From Ceratothoa steindachneri (taxonomy: Eukaryota; Arthropoda; Malacostraca; Isopoda; Cymothoidae): a stretch of DNA of 64,000 nucleotides. Of the stretch, positions 24,696 to 36,600 are shown in pieces. Made by a program: the position numbers and the translations under genes. The stretch is from NCBI GenBank assembly GCA_963969495.1, contig OZ018321.1, forward strand, positions 68,833,035-68,897,034. The letters are read 5' to 3'. The notes beneath the pieces were generated by a model, which searched no databases, was not told where the DNA came from, and was given only the letters and a program-made list of their open reading frames with translations. Within the stretch, counting starts at the first letter, position 1; each line of letters starts with the position of its first letter.

Positions 24696-25257
24696 CAGAT
24701 CATTTTCTATCACACACGTAAACCTCTTAAAAGATAAGACGAGGTCTGCTGACCAAAGTTGCGTGCTCTCACTTATTCTGATTTATGAGCTTACGACAGT
24801 CAAAATTTTCAATAATTCCCGGACTAACCTTTAGAAGAACTGGGCAATTATATTATTCAAAAGAAAATGTAAAACAATATAAGGTTTTCAAATTTCGTTA
24901 GAATCGTCCGAATAGTTATGAGTTTATTGATAAATAATTCCCTGGCTAATCTTTAGAGGACTTTGCCAATTATATCATTCAAAATGAAATGTAAACCAAC
25001 CTAAGGGTTTCAAATTTCGTTATAATCAGACGGAAAGTTATGATGTTATTGGCAAAACAATATAATTCCCTTTTAACTTTGGGAAGATTTTGGCAATTAT
25101 ATCATTCGAAAAATAATGTCAAACAATATAAGGGTTTCATTTTTCATGAGAATTGGCTGAATAGTTACAGTGTTATTACAAAAACAAAATAAAGCAATAC
25201 GGGGACCTTGCCGACCGATCGACATAGAAAGGTATATAGTCGCCCAGGACTAAAAAT
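24696..25257 (+). repeat. R127 dispersed repeat, copy E
   Basis: It shares the extra 5' segment tatcacacacgtaaacctc with copy C and contains three units. It ends at cgcccaggactaaaaat. Together with copy D it forms a head-to-tail pair. Confidence 0.8.
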
Positions 25258-26104
25258 AAGATTTACAAATGTTATATCGCTATTTTTAAGCATATCTAAT
25301 AACAGCTTTCTGTCTTTCTGTTTACTTGAATAAAACCCTTAAATATAGTTGCTGCTTAGTTTTCTAACTCAAATAGTGACCTTAGGTTGCTAAAATAAAT
25401 TAGTAAATCCGTTGTTGCAAATGAAAACTACAAGAAGAACGATATGCGCATGCGTTAGCACTTAATTGGTTATTTTGAGGAGGAGGTGGATATTATTTTA
25501 TATGTATGGAATGCAAGTTCGAATTCATGATGTTCTCTGTTTGTTTCATTGATAAACACTTGCGCCAGTAAATTTAATTCCTCATTACCTGTCATAATCA
25601 ACGGCGCCAGCTAGAAAGTTAGAAAATAACCTGTCTGCTGACCTTTGATTTCAAAGTCTAGTGCCTGAGATTATTTTCCGACTAAATCGGTTCGCATTTC
25701 ACTTCAAACTTTCTTGTAAATTGGGAAAGGAGAATCAGTATTCGGTGGTATGAATGTGTTTGCCCAGGTTGCATCGTGTGGACGTTGAATAAATAAGGGG
25801 GAGTAAGGGGAAAGAGAAGATGGTTTTATGTGTGTGTTTTAGTCCGATATTTATGAAGAATCTCTTCGTTATGAGTCGAAATATTGTTTGTTCATGGGGC
25901 TCATATGAAGGATGCTAGTGTTTGCTTGATGGAAGGCGAGATGGAAATTTTTTTTTTTTAATAAACAATATACAGAAAGAAATATTTTGTGGTCAATCCA
26001 GCAGCTTATGATTTTAAGAGCCGGTGTGTTTAATGTGAAAATTACTTCTAAATATTTCATATTAATATTATAAACCGAGGGTTTTATTACCTACGATTTT
26101 ATTT
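25258..26104. other. No recognised feature
   Basis: AT-rich with no supported gene. It ends at the 3' end of a minus-strand LINE-A. Confidence 0.35.
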
Positions 26105-28486
26105 TTTATATTTTAGGAGCCAATATGGCCACTACCTATTTGGGCATAAGTCACCTTACTCGTAAAGGCCTACTACTAGCCTATATTAAAAAATAAATAA
26201 CAGAGAACAAATTACAATATGTAAATAACAAGTAACAACGATAAAAAGGAAAAATGCTAAAAAATACGAAGCAAAAACGCAAGAACAAAACGCGCTTAGA
26301 CGTCGGGAGTCGGTCCACCTCCCCCCGTCACAGGAACATGCAAACTGGAAAAAAAACAAATAAAGTGGAGGAGGCCAGCCTCTTCCTAAATTTCGTAGAG
26401 TCCTCAAGTCTGTGTGCACGAGCCCGTCGCAAGTAGAGGGGACAAGAAGTAGCAACTCCGCTCCTCCAGGTATCGGGACAGGTAACGTGTGCAAAGGCCA
26501 TCCAGACTGCCAGATTTAACAAGAATGTACTGAACAGTTGCAATAAGGTCATCCCGCGAGCGTGTCCAATTCGGAGACCACAGAAAGCAGCCTGAAGCCG
26601 TCGCATCATTAGGGGGTAGGTCCATGGGAATAGTCGTCGTGCAATGGCACGTAACTTTGTTACCTTCGAGCGTCACCCTTCTTCTTTGCCAAGTAGCCCG
26701 GAGGGCAGCCCACATTCCTGCCAAGAAATCGGTGTGAGGAAGAGTTAAACATTGCTCTGGTCGCACAGTCCTCGCAGACTCTTTGGCGCCGTAATCGGTT
26801 TGTTCATTCCTTGCAATTACTTCATGTAGAGGAAACAGCAGAAAAATCTTGACATACGCCCGGATCGCCAAAATCGTGGTGTCACGGATATATCAAGCCA
26901 GGTGATGCAGAGATTCAAATTCCCCAAGAGCAATCAGGGCGCTTTGTGAGTCAGGATAAATTATAATCCATTACCCGAGCCAGGCACGTCGCGTTATCTC
27001 CTGTACCGATCAGTGTATTACAACTAGCTTGGCTGTGAAGGCAGACGCAGCACCTGGCAGAGCTACGCTAAATTCGAACAGATGGAACACGGCGTGGAAA
27101 CCGACCCCCTCTTGGCACTTGGAGCCATCTGTATACACTGGAATGGTTCGACATGACAGGAAGTTTGCTCGCAAAAGGTCAAAAGCAATACTCCCGGCGC
27201 AGTACAAGCTTTGGGAGCATAGTCGTGGAGACCAATATGCAAAGTTAGTAGACTCCCGGAGGTGTGCTAAGCAGAAAAATTGGCACTACTGAGCCTCTGA
27301 AGGAGTTTCCTAGCCCTAAGGGGAAAGGGCCTTGGCACCATTGAGATCAGCTACGGATGCAGTGAGAGCTTTTTGCGACTGAGAAAGTCTCTGAGCTCGT
27401 GCGTCCAGGCGAATAATGCACTGTGGACGGCGCAGAGATAATAGCATCTCTACAACATAGAAAAGTCGCCTCTTAAAGGGGGACGTGCGGAATGAAACAG
27501 TCGTCCTTCGAAGGCCCGTCTGGTCGATCAAGTCTACTTACCGCAATAGACATTTGGCTACGGATGCATGAAACTCTTATCCGTATTCAAGGTTCGAACC
27601 AACAAATGATCAATAAAAAAATTAACGCACTAGCCCTATAATCGACCCCAGGTGCTGAATGTTACGAAATGAAGAATATCCATGGTGGGGCATCGGTCTA
27701 ATATAAGACCTAGAAAACGGCACGAGTCCTTCCTTTTCAGGTGAACCCCATTTAGAAACAAATTTGGGTCAGGGAGGAACCGTGAATGACGGCAGAAGTG
27801 CACCAACTTAGTCTTGGCAAAGATAAATGGAAGTCTGTGGGCTTCGGCATAGAAAGAGGCGCGGTTCAATGACTGTTAGAGTCGACAGTCGAGAATAGTC
27901 ATCTGGGCCGCGCAAAAAGAGATCAAATGGTCGTCCTCGTAGAGCGTAGCCAGAACATTTTACGGCAGCACCCAAGTGATGCCGTTGGTGCTCAGGTTAA
28001 AGAGTGTAACACTTGTAAATCTTTCCTGTAGGACACCGTAATCCTGCTCTATTTGGGTGGAGAGGGCACGCTCCACGTTAGCTGAATCGACGATCTCGCA
28101 AAACTTATGATATAAAGATTGGTAGGCGTCCCATCGCCCCCATCGTGCGAAGAGTCTCCATGATACCTTATTGCCGTGCAGTATCATAGGCCTTCTCTGG
28201 ATCGAGAAACAGCGTGGCGAAAACGGCCTTTTTCATTCGGAGCAGAGCATCCGACTTGGAGTCAAACTTGCAAAAGCCGCACTGTGCAGAAGAAAAATGG
28301 CCTCTGCTATCCAGGAAAAAAAATGCAAATCTAACATTTACCAATTTCTCCATCAATTTTTTACACGCAGCAGGTTAGAGAGTTTGGGCGGAAACCGGCC
28401 GGGGTATAGTGATCTCTCCACGGTTTGCGAAAGGCCAGCACATTTGCGATTCACTAGAAGTCTGCAAGGTTACTGTAATATATTGC
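26105..28486 (-). pseudogene. LINE-A ORF2, 3' half (RT, RNase H, zinc knuckle, 3' UTR), separated by a gypsy insertion
   Basis: Minus-strand order: RT entry near 28430 (ANVLAFRKPWRDHY), LMEKLVNVRF near 28340, a decayed FLDPEKAYDTA near 28180, SVTLFNLSTNGITWVLP near 27965, and the polymerase motif at 27931-27942, which reads YEDD instead of the family's YVDD. Next are FAKTKLVHFCRHSRF and CRFLGLILDR (about 27700-27820). RNase H begins at VYTDGSKCQEGVGFHA (about 27130) and ends at NEQTDYGAKESA (about 26790). The C-terminal knuckle and DGLCTRYLSRYLEE follow near 26480, then a 3' UTR to 26105. Several stops and frameshifts. The 5' half continues at 32991 on the other side of the gypsy element, and the two halves join in the RT palm. 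Confidence 0.9.
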
Positions 28487-28522
28487 TTATACATGGTTGT
28501 TTACTTGTATAGGATTCAGCAC

Positions 28523-28589
<67 letters not shown>

Positions 28590-28950
28590 GTACACATACA
28601 TTTTCCCCTATATTCCAAATTACCCGAATTTGTGGAGGAAGAAGGGAGATGCGCGAGCTTTTCCAGGCTGTACCCGATCCGATTAACATATGACAAAAAG
28701 CTCCCACTCTCGTATACCTTACTATATTTCTACTTCTATATTTAATTACTATCAACCTTGTATGAAATTCCGTATGAATGGTATACAAATCCTAATTAAT
28801 TCCCTTAAGCCGCAGTACATTATATTTCTCCTTAATTGTGTTATAGTGAAACAAGCTACCTTAGGCTAGCAAACGACAAATCGAGTAAGTACCAAATTCC
28901 TCTTATTTCCATTACAATTTTTATATAATTAGGTGTTATCCTACATTATA
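28487..28950 (+). repeat. 5' LTR of Ty3/gypsy element
   Basis: This 464-bp sequence is repeated at 32564-32990 with roughly 85-90% identity by eye. Both copies start ttatacatggtt and end attata. It includes a long (TA)n run (about 28528-28587), which explains most of the length difference. The divergence between the LTRs indicates an old insertion. Exact termini are uncertain by a few bases because the ends are TA-rich. Confidence 0.9.
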
Positions 28951-28951
28951 T

Positions 28952-28965
28952 TGGCGACGAGGATG
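28952..28965 (+). promoter_or_regulatory. Primer binding site for tRNA-Ser
   Basis: tggcgacgaggatg directly follows the 5' LTR. Its reverse complement, catcctcgtcgcca, matches the 3' end of insect tRNA-Ser(GCT), including the CCA tail, as I recall that tRNA. This is the usual minus-strand priming site of many invertebrate gypsy elements. Confidence 0.85.
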
Positions 28966-29010
28966 TACCAATTTATTTGAGGCGTACAGCAGAGAGGAAC
29001 ACAAGAGGGA

Positions 29011-29619
29011 TTGCTTGCTAATGCATCTTGTACATTCCCAATGGACTTACAAGTAGCCAAGTCTAAGGAAACGGCTTCTAGGCAAGTAAACATTTTCCAA
29101 AAACACACTACGGGAAATACTACCACAATTTCAAGGTTAGTTAGTATGGATAATTCCACATATAACACTTATCGACAATCTTACAACTATTCACAACCTA
29201 GTACTATTTCTAGGAATTACAATTCGCAGCATCGGAAAAACCCAAATGCACAAAGCTCTCAGTCCTTGCCCAAATCCAGCTGCAAAAGTTGTGGGAAACC
29301 ACATTGGCGTTCAGTGTGTCCTCATAGAAACTCAAAATGTTTGAACTGTGGTACGATGGGTCACATACGATCGGTGTGTATGCAACGCCAGCAGAAGCCA
29401 AATTCTAATTCTCATTGCAATTCTAAGCCTTTTAATTCAACTTCAAATACGAAAATGTCTAAACAGAATTCCCATATTTCGGCTTCTGATGTAAATACTA
29501 CTGCTAATACTACAAATACAAGTGCAAATTCTGACTACATACCAAATACTACTTCAAATGCAGGTGATGCACCTATACTAGTGGACCTTCTTCTCGATGG
29601 ATTCCATATTTATTTTTAG
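29011..29619 (+). pseudogene. gypsy gag remnant with two CCHC zinc knuckles, merging into protease
   Basis: An open frame of 202 codons. Residues 90-120 contain two zinc knuckles, CKSCGKPHWRSVC (CX2CX3HX4C) and CLNCGTMGHIRSVC (CX2CX4HX4C), surrounded by Asn/Ser/Thr-rich sequence, typical of the nucleocapsid and linker. The primer binding site is only 320 bp upstream of the knuckles, so nearly all of the matrix and capsid coding region is missing. The frame ends at a stop in front of FNTGAYTSS, where the aspartic protease active site (normally D-T-G) reads N-T-G. Gag function is therefore not expected. Confidence 0.85.
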
Positions 29620-31490
29620 TTCAACACGGGTGCATACACATCCAGCATGCCTGAAAACATTTTTCGTTCACATTTTCAAAATAAATTACTTCGCAAAGTG
29701 AATACTCCTTTGAAAGCTTATTGTAGGTAGCTGTGAAGTTAATGTTCAAGAATCCAATTCCACATCTATGCACTTCTTGACTTTAACAATTGTTAAAGAA
29801 CGAGGGTACCTGCTGGTGGGCCGAAACTGGATTCGTGTGATGAATCTAGACATTGCTGACATTTGTAGCGCACATTTATTTTCTTCTTGTTCTCCAGAGG
29901 ACGACCAATCCATTGCAACGCGTTACCCGTCTTTATTTCAGGGGGGGGGGGAGGTACCGGTCTTCTTAATAAATTTAAAGTTCATATTGGTATTTCTACT
30001 GATATTCAACCAAAAGACATGAAGGCTCACTCAGTGCCTTACTCACTGCGCACTAGGGTAGACCAAGCCTTAGATTTTCTTCTTGTTCAAGACATCATTG
30101 AGCCAGTCTCAAACTTGAGATGGGCTTAACCTATAGTATCTGTACTCAAACCTGATGGTACTATCCGCATTTGTGGAGACTATCGTTCCACAAATAAAGC
30201 TGTTTTAGTGGATACTTACCCTTTGCCTAACCTAGAAGAACTTTTTAGCTCATTGACTGGGAGTAGATGGTACACTTAACTTGATATGGGCCAAGCTTAT
30301 GCCCAGTTGGCTTTAGACGAAGAATCTCGAACTCGAGGTCTTTTCCGCTACAAAAGACTCTGTTATGGTATTTTTGCTGCTCCTGGAATCTTCCAGAGAG
30401 CCATGGATCAACTTCTTAAGGGAATTGATGGAGTACTTTGCTTTTTGGATGATATATTCATCACTGGTGCAAGTGCTAAACAACTCAATAGTCGAGTTGA
30501 CGCACTCCACCACAGACTTCAAGATGCTGCTCTAAAACTAAGACATGAGAAAAGCAGTTGGGGTCTAAAATCTATTTCATATTTGGGCTTTGTTATTGAC
30601 CAAGAAGGCATTCATCCAGCCCAGGAAAAGTTGGATGCCATAAAAAGTGCACCAACTCCAACTGATGTTACTTCATTACAAACTTATTCAGGACTTTTGA
30701 ACTTCTATAGCAAATTTCTGCCTAATGCTTCTACATTTCTGGAGCCGTTGAATCATCTTTTACACTCCAACACTCCATGGCATTGGGGCTCAGCCCAACA
30801 AGCCGCCTTTGAAAAATCCAAAAATACACTTCGCATTTCCAAAGTTAGTGTTCAGTTTGACCCTACACTTCTTATTACAGTTACAATGGACAGTAGTTCA
30901 TTTTGCATAGGTGCTGTTTTGTCCCAGAAAATAGATGGTGAGGACAGTCCAATCTACTGTGTATCTCGAACCTTGACACTGGCCAAAAGAAATTATTCCC
31001 AGCTCGAACGTGACGCTCTGGCTTTAGTTTTTGCAGTTCGTAGATTCCATTTCTATTTGTATTTTCATTCATTCACACTCATTACTGAGCGTAAACCACT
31101 TCTGTGGCTCTGTTGTGCTAGCAAAGCTATTTCTCCTCTAGGCTTCAGGCTGTATTCAGCGATGGTCGTTAATACTTCTTAACAACAAATTTGAATTAAT
31201 TCACAAATCTGGAGTCCTTTGGGTCACCGCAGGCGCTTTAAGCCGTCTTCCAGCTCCGTGCGGTGGCTCCGTTCCCATTCCTGAGGAATAGATAAACCTT
31301 TTTGATTTCTTACAGCATACTTCAGTGACTGCTGAGGCCATTGTTCTTGAGACTGCGAGTGACCCCCTTCTTTCTGAGGTTGTCAAATTCCTCAAATTTG
31401 GTGGGGAATACACTAAAGATTCACCCCTTTTGCAAAGTAGAACTTCTGAACTCTCCTTACGGTCTGCTTGTATTCTCTGGTCTCACCGAG
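29620..31490 (+). pseudogene. gypsy pol remnant: protease, reverse transcriptase, RNase H
   Basis: Begins with a defective protease (FNTGA), then LVGRNWIRVMNLD near 29815. A run of ten G at 29941-29950 shifts the frame into FKVHIGISTDIQPKDMKAHS. RT motifs follow: VLKPDGTIRICGDYR, then a stop before LDMGQAYAQLALDEESRTRG in the 298-codon frame 30286-31182. The same frame carries the active site CFLDDIFITG at about 30440-30468. RNase H follows with TVTMDSSSFCIGAVLSQK and NYSQLERDALALVFAVRRFH; the usual TDHKPL reads TERKPL. Stops at about 30127 and 30278 and the G-run frameshift inactivate it. The 298-codon piece is the best-preserved coding stretch in the window. Confidence 0.95.
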
Positions 31491-31499
31491 TAGTTATTC

Positions 31500-32460
31500 C
31501 TGTTATGTACATTCCACACTTCTGCAGGAACTCCACAATAGTCATCCCGCAATGGTTGGGATGAAAGAACTAACTCGTGGCTATTTCTGGTGGCCTGGTT
31601 TAGATGCCCAAATTGAGGCCTTTGTGAAAACCGCCCATCTTGCGCAGCCTCACAAAATTCTCCAAAACACAGTCCTCTTCATCCTTGGGATTGGCCTTCA
31701 AAACTTTGGTAGCCTCTTCCTATTGACTATGCTGGTCCAATCAATAACACATACTGCATAATGGTCGTGAAAGCCCACTCTAAATGGGTTGAAATCGTTC
31801 CTACCTTTTCTACTACTATTGCTTCCACATTTGCTATTTTGCGTTCCATTTTCACGCGTTTTGGGTTACCAGTTGTCCTTTTTGGGACAATGCTTCTTCC
31901 TTTACTAGTTTTGCTTCCAGAAATTCGTCTCTGATAACGGTATCCGTCATATTACTTCTGCGCTTTACCATCCCTCTACGAATGGTTTGGCGGAGAACTT
32001 GGTTAAAAGCTTCAAATCCGCATTATCTCGTTCTACGGGGCAGGAAATCGACACAGTTTGGGCCAAATTTCAGTTTCGCTATGGCGTTACTCCGCACAGT
32101 ACAACGGGTAAATCGCCAGCAGGACTTCTGTTAGGTCGGAGACCTCGTACTATTTTTGATTTGCTATCACCATCTGACAATCTGAGAGACATAGTCATTA
32201 CAAAAAAACAAAACAGAAATCCTACCGCGACCCCCTACGTCCGCGAAACCCTGATTTGGTTCCAGACACACCCGTTATGATCCTAAATTACACTCCTGGT
32301 GGTCTTTCATGGGTTCTTGCCACTATTTCTGAACGAACTGGGCCTTTATCATACAAATGTATGACACCTGAGAAGATTTCAATTCCTAGAAATTCCGATC
32401 AAATTATTCCTAGTCCAACTACTCGTCTTCACTTAGTTTACCTATGGGTACAAATGAGCC
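31500..32460 (+). pseudogene. gypsy integrase remnant
   Basis: The His-Cys domain is seen as LHNSHPAMVGMKELTRGYFW then FVKTAHLAQPH, where both Cys of the usual CxxC are lost. The catalytic core follows in changing frames: PIDYAGPINNTYCIMVVKAH (first Asp) near 31720, WDNASSFTSFASR near 31890 (second Asp), SDNGIRHITSALYHPSTNGL near 31935, then AENLVKSFKSAL (catalytic Glu) in the 97-codon frame from 31987. The C-terminal part includes GVTPHSTTGKSPAGLLLGRR. Clearly Ty3/gypsy integrase, and non-functional. No envelope gene is seen between it and the 3' LTR. Confidence 0.9.
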
Positions 32461-32563
32461 GTTAAGTGAACTTGCACCCAGTTCAATTACTTCACCTACC
32501 CAATGCTCACCAGCAGCACTCCGGCGCTCCTCTAGAGACTCAAACCCACCAAATAGGTTAAAT

Positions 32564-32990
32564 TTATACATGGTTTTTTACTTGTACAAGATTCGGCACT
32601 TTATATATGTATATATATATATATATATTCCTACACATACATTTTCCCCTATATTTTAAATTACCTGAATTCATAAAGTAAGAAGAGATAGCGCGAACAT
32701 CTCCACGCTGTACCTTATTCGATCAACATGTGACAAAAAGCTTCCACTTTCTTATTCCTTACTATATTTTTACTTCTATATTTAATTACTCTCTACCTTG
32801 TGTGAAATTCCGTATGAGTGGTATACAAATCCTAACGAATTCCTCTAAGCCTCAGTACTTTCTATTTCTCCTTAATTGTGTTATAGTGATACAAGCTACC
32901 TTAGGCTAGCAGACGACAAATCGAGTAAGTACTAAAATCCTCTTATTTCAATTTCAATTTTTCTAAAATTATTTGTTATCCTAAATTATA
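32564..32990 (+). repeat. 3' LTR of Ty3/gypsy element
   Basis: Matches 28487-28950 along its length, with a much shorter (TA)n. No clear polypurine tract precedes it (the flank is ccaccaaataggttaaat), and no convincing 4-6 bp target duplication is visible next to the outer LTR ends. Confidence 0.9.
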
Positions 32991-35900
32991 GGTATCCTCT
33001 TTCAAGATCGTGTTTAAAAAATCTAACAGAAAGGCCATGCTTCGTTAACCTAGGTGTAGAAGCATGGCGTACGGTTCATCGTTCATACCAGGGGCGCTGT
33101 TCACGCACGAAGAGAGAGCAGAAGGCATCCCTCTCAATTTAAACTTTTCATTGAAGGGTTTTCCGCCTCCTAGACGTAAAGTCCAGTCGGCAGCCTTCCT
33201 CGACATCACGACACGCATTGCATGTCGTGGAGCAGCATTATTGCAAGAGATTGCGGCGAAAGTGCACGCGATGTACTTCACCATGGACGCTGTGTCCGAG
33301 ATTGCGGTAACATTCTCTTGGAGAACGTAAGGGTACCCATGCAAGAACTTGCACCTAATCCTTTCGACTCGCTTCCACACCTCTGCTAGAGGGGATTCTC
33401 TTTAAGCGAAGACACGTATGCCCGCCAAGAACAGCGGCGTGCGTGCCTTGCAACATATCAAACCTAGCCCTAGCTCGACTAAATTCAATGACAGTGAAAT
33501 CATTCGGGCGACGCCTATAGCGCATGCTGTCATATCGCTTCTTTTTAAGGACAGCCTCACACTCGGCTGACAACCATGGTATTGGTCCCCGTGCCAAACA
33601 GCCAGATGTACTAGTAAAAGTACTTAGGCCCTTGGCGATGAGGTTGTTGGAGAAAAACTAAACGGCCTTAATTATCAACCTAAACTCTTTGACTGAGACA
33701 GAGAAATCCGTCATTTCCTGAGATGCAAACCACCGCGCCCGCGTCAAGCAGCACCGTGTGGGTTATTAGGGTGCAGCCTCCCAGAAAATATTATTTAAAT
33801 TAGAAATTATCACTGTGATGTAGGTTATCGACTATCCTTCACCAAATATCAGGCTGTTTATCCGGAAAGCACAAAGATAGATTGCTACAAGAAAACGAGG
33901 TGATTCTCAGGCAGTGATACGTAAACTCATCCACATTTAGGGTACATATCTACAGCTCGTCAATACGCTCGGCAAGGACCTGACCACTGGGATTGATCGA
34001 GTAGTCTACCTAGAAGGGGTGTCTCGCGATCAATTCCCCAGCATGATAAAGTACCTCGGCAACCGTGCCACGACGCTGTGGAATTCCCCCGCGCCAAGGT
34101 TCACTGACGGTGGAATGTACGCAGAAATACAACTACACCTCCTACCCAGGTGAAGCTGTAGAGATACTGCCTGAGTAGAGTTATCATGCTGGGTGTTATT
34201 CTCGCATCTTCTTGCCCAGTTCCCATCCCGTATTGGTTGCGTGGTATAGCACTTATATCCCAGGAGAGTTGGCAGGGTGCACGGGTCGATAATGGACTCC
34301 TGCAAAAAGAGAGCTAAAGGAAAACGGGACGAGACAAGCCGCCGTAGGTCCTTCCAGTTACCCCGGAGTCCGCGGCAATTCTATTGAAGGAGGTGAGGGT
34401 GCCCTGATCGAGAAGACCGTCACGGAAATGGCCGTACGCTTCCCAGAAAAAGAACTACGGGGGCTGTTGGCAGGACAGTGCGCTAAAGGCGCCTTCGCCT
34501 TCGAGGACTTATTGGGGCAAGTGTGGCTTACCATGCGAGTCTTTTCCACCAACAGCCTCGAAAACTAAGGCAGGCGGGAGGGATTCAGAGGCGTGAGGTC
34601 CCTCCTTTTGAGGATCCACTGCCTTCCATTTACCCAGCCTAGTACTTCTTGTGAGCGTAGCAGCCGAAATTCCTTTAGTGTTGTCCTTCTTTCGGTGGCA
34701 ACTTTAGAAACCTCAGGAAGATGGCCTCACGTCCAACTTCTTAGTGTTTCCTCTTGTGAGTCTAATGAATTGGCGGAGTCGCCTGGTCGTTTTGCATTAT
34801 GGGAAAAGGTCAAGCTAGGTGCGAACCGTATATGCCCCTAACTGTACCAGGTGAGTTCCTAGGCTGGGTGAACATGCACAAGTGCTAAGATTAGGCGCGA
34901 AAATGACTGTGCTACTAGGCCTTGATGAGCCAAGAGCAGATGGTCTCTTTCATAACATTGAGGCATAATTCGTTCCAGGCAGCGCCAGGCGCGCCTAAAC
35001 AAACTCTTTACCCTCGCGAAATGTAAAATGATCCTGATCCTGAACAGCCAGGATTTCCTTCTTAAGAAGGATGCACAACATTACATCGAAGAAACTATGT
35101 TTGGCTCTCTGGAATTGACTCTCTTGGCCACACACGATTTGGACATAACATGTGCAGCCTTGGAGGAACATACACCAACATAAGGTAACTTTGAATTTGT
35201 GTGTCTACAGGAGCGATTCTTAGGGCCGAATCGGTGGTGGTAGTAGCACCTCCGCGGCAGTGGCACGAATTCCTTCACGCTGTAGCGAGGACAACTGGCA
35301 CGCACCGATTCATGGAGCTTGTCACAGTTAAACGTGACCTAGAGCGTAGGGGTGCGTCTCGAGGCCCCTCCCTTTTTTCTCATCACACGTTTTACCTTCA
35401 CATCTCCATGTTCGGCCAGCTCTTAGTCCTTGTTCTCCCCACCCGGGAGAGCACCGTAGCCGGACGTGCCTATCTTGGTTTGGTCGTATACCGTAACGGA
35501 AGCGGCCTAGTCTGTCCTCGCGGCTCCAGCAGAGGGAGAGGATCTCCAAGTCTTTTTTATCTTTCTATTTCATTCTATTTTAGGAGAAGACGGCAGGGAC
35601 TGAACCCGCTTCTTCTCTGCGCTGGCAGGAGCCCCTTAGGCCAGATGGGCCGGCTTTAAAATGCAAAAGGTTTTGGCTGTCATAGGGGAACCAGTCGGTG
35701 GAGAAACTCCCTCCTCTCCTCGAAAGGCTTCGGGACCCGTTCCGTCTAAGGAGAAGCATTCACGGCGGCTTAATTCCGTTCTGTGCTTTCCACCATGCCC
35801 GTGTTGTACCCCATGAAAGATTATACCGTCTGAGGCTTGGTTACCTCAGAGATCATATCAATCTCAGACGGTTGATTCCATGTTGCTCCCCTCTCTGGAC

Positions 35901-36600
35901 ATCACAGGTCCCCTTCGAGGTACCTTTCGTCCTATCCTGGGCCGGCGAACAAGCTTTCGTCGTGGAAGAGAGGGGGGCACGTACAGTGACACCCTATACA
36001 TACGATATGCGGGCCAGCAGGATTCGGAGGGCACGGGCCGACGGGACCTGCCATTTGTCGCCATTATAAGGGTGTTGGCCTTATTCAACCACTCCCACCG
36101 GGAGCGGTCAATTATGGGCCGATGGCGTGCTTTTTTGGGAATCCCCTGAGAAAGTTAATGAGGGTCTGCCACTGTAAAGAGGGAGTCGCCCAAAGAATGG
36201 GATGAGGTGGAGTCCCCTGCACCCTTAGGCATGGAACAGACGTAAGCCTCCTCTCCAGCAGCTGTACTCCACTCTAAGACAGGTTAATACGGGGTCGGAC
36301 GAACCTGCTGTGGAGGTGGGGAGAGGTGGCATTGTCTCCTCCCCCTCCACACTGATCCATGATTGCTGGGTGAGAAAAAGCTGGTCAGCGTCCACCCGGT
36401 GGAATTAGAGGGCGCCTAGAGAAGGTTGTACTAGAGGTTGTATGTAAACTGAGGAAGCAAGGTTAGAGCAACCTATGTCAGAAGGAAGAAGAGAATAAAC
36501 TGGGGCAATATGGGGCGCTGAGGCCCGTCAGCACGGCAGCCAGGAGAGCAAATCGCCATGCTCTTCCGGGGTTATTTCCTGCGAAAACAATTGTGGCAAT
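32991..36600 (-). pseudogene. LINE-A 5' half (ORF1 and endonuclease to start of RT)
   Basis: Minus-strand order from the 5' end: a 5' segment near 36600-36340 shared with 39880 and 55560; a decayed ORF1 (about 36300-34400) with a Cys/His-rich piece near 35150-35260; then the AP-type endonuclease from NCRGLRGNWKDL at about 34390, LFLQESIIDPCTLPTL, GYKCYTTQPIRDGNWARR and LPRYFIMLGN near 34040. Next are EMTDFSVSVKEFR near 33710, GPIPWLSAECEAVLKKKRYD near 33580, and ALSSCVNSAPGMNDEPYAML near 33075. The sequence stops in MAFLLDFLNTILKEDT at 32991-33040, exactly where the RT should continue with the segment found at 28486. Total LINE length without the gypsy is about 6 kb, so it was once close to full length. 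Confidence 0.85.
35828..35873. repeat. Short inverted repeat
   Basis: accgtctgag near 35828 and ctcagacggt near 35863 form a perfect 10-bp stem around a ~25-nt loop, inside decayed LINE-A ORF1. No function is evident. Confidence 0.5.

Noticed and set aside
28487..32990. Target-site duplication of the gypsy element
   Set aside because: The only shared bases at the outer LTR edges (tata) are also part of the LTR ends themselves, so no reliable duplication can be called.
35698..36149. Plus-strand frames of 89-123 codons
   Set aside because: They lie opposite decayed LINE-A ORF1 in a GC-rich stretch, and no domain is visible.
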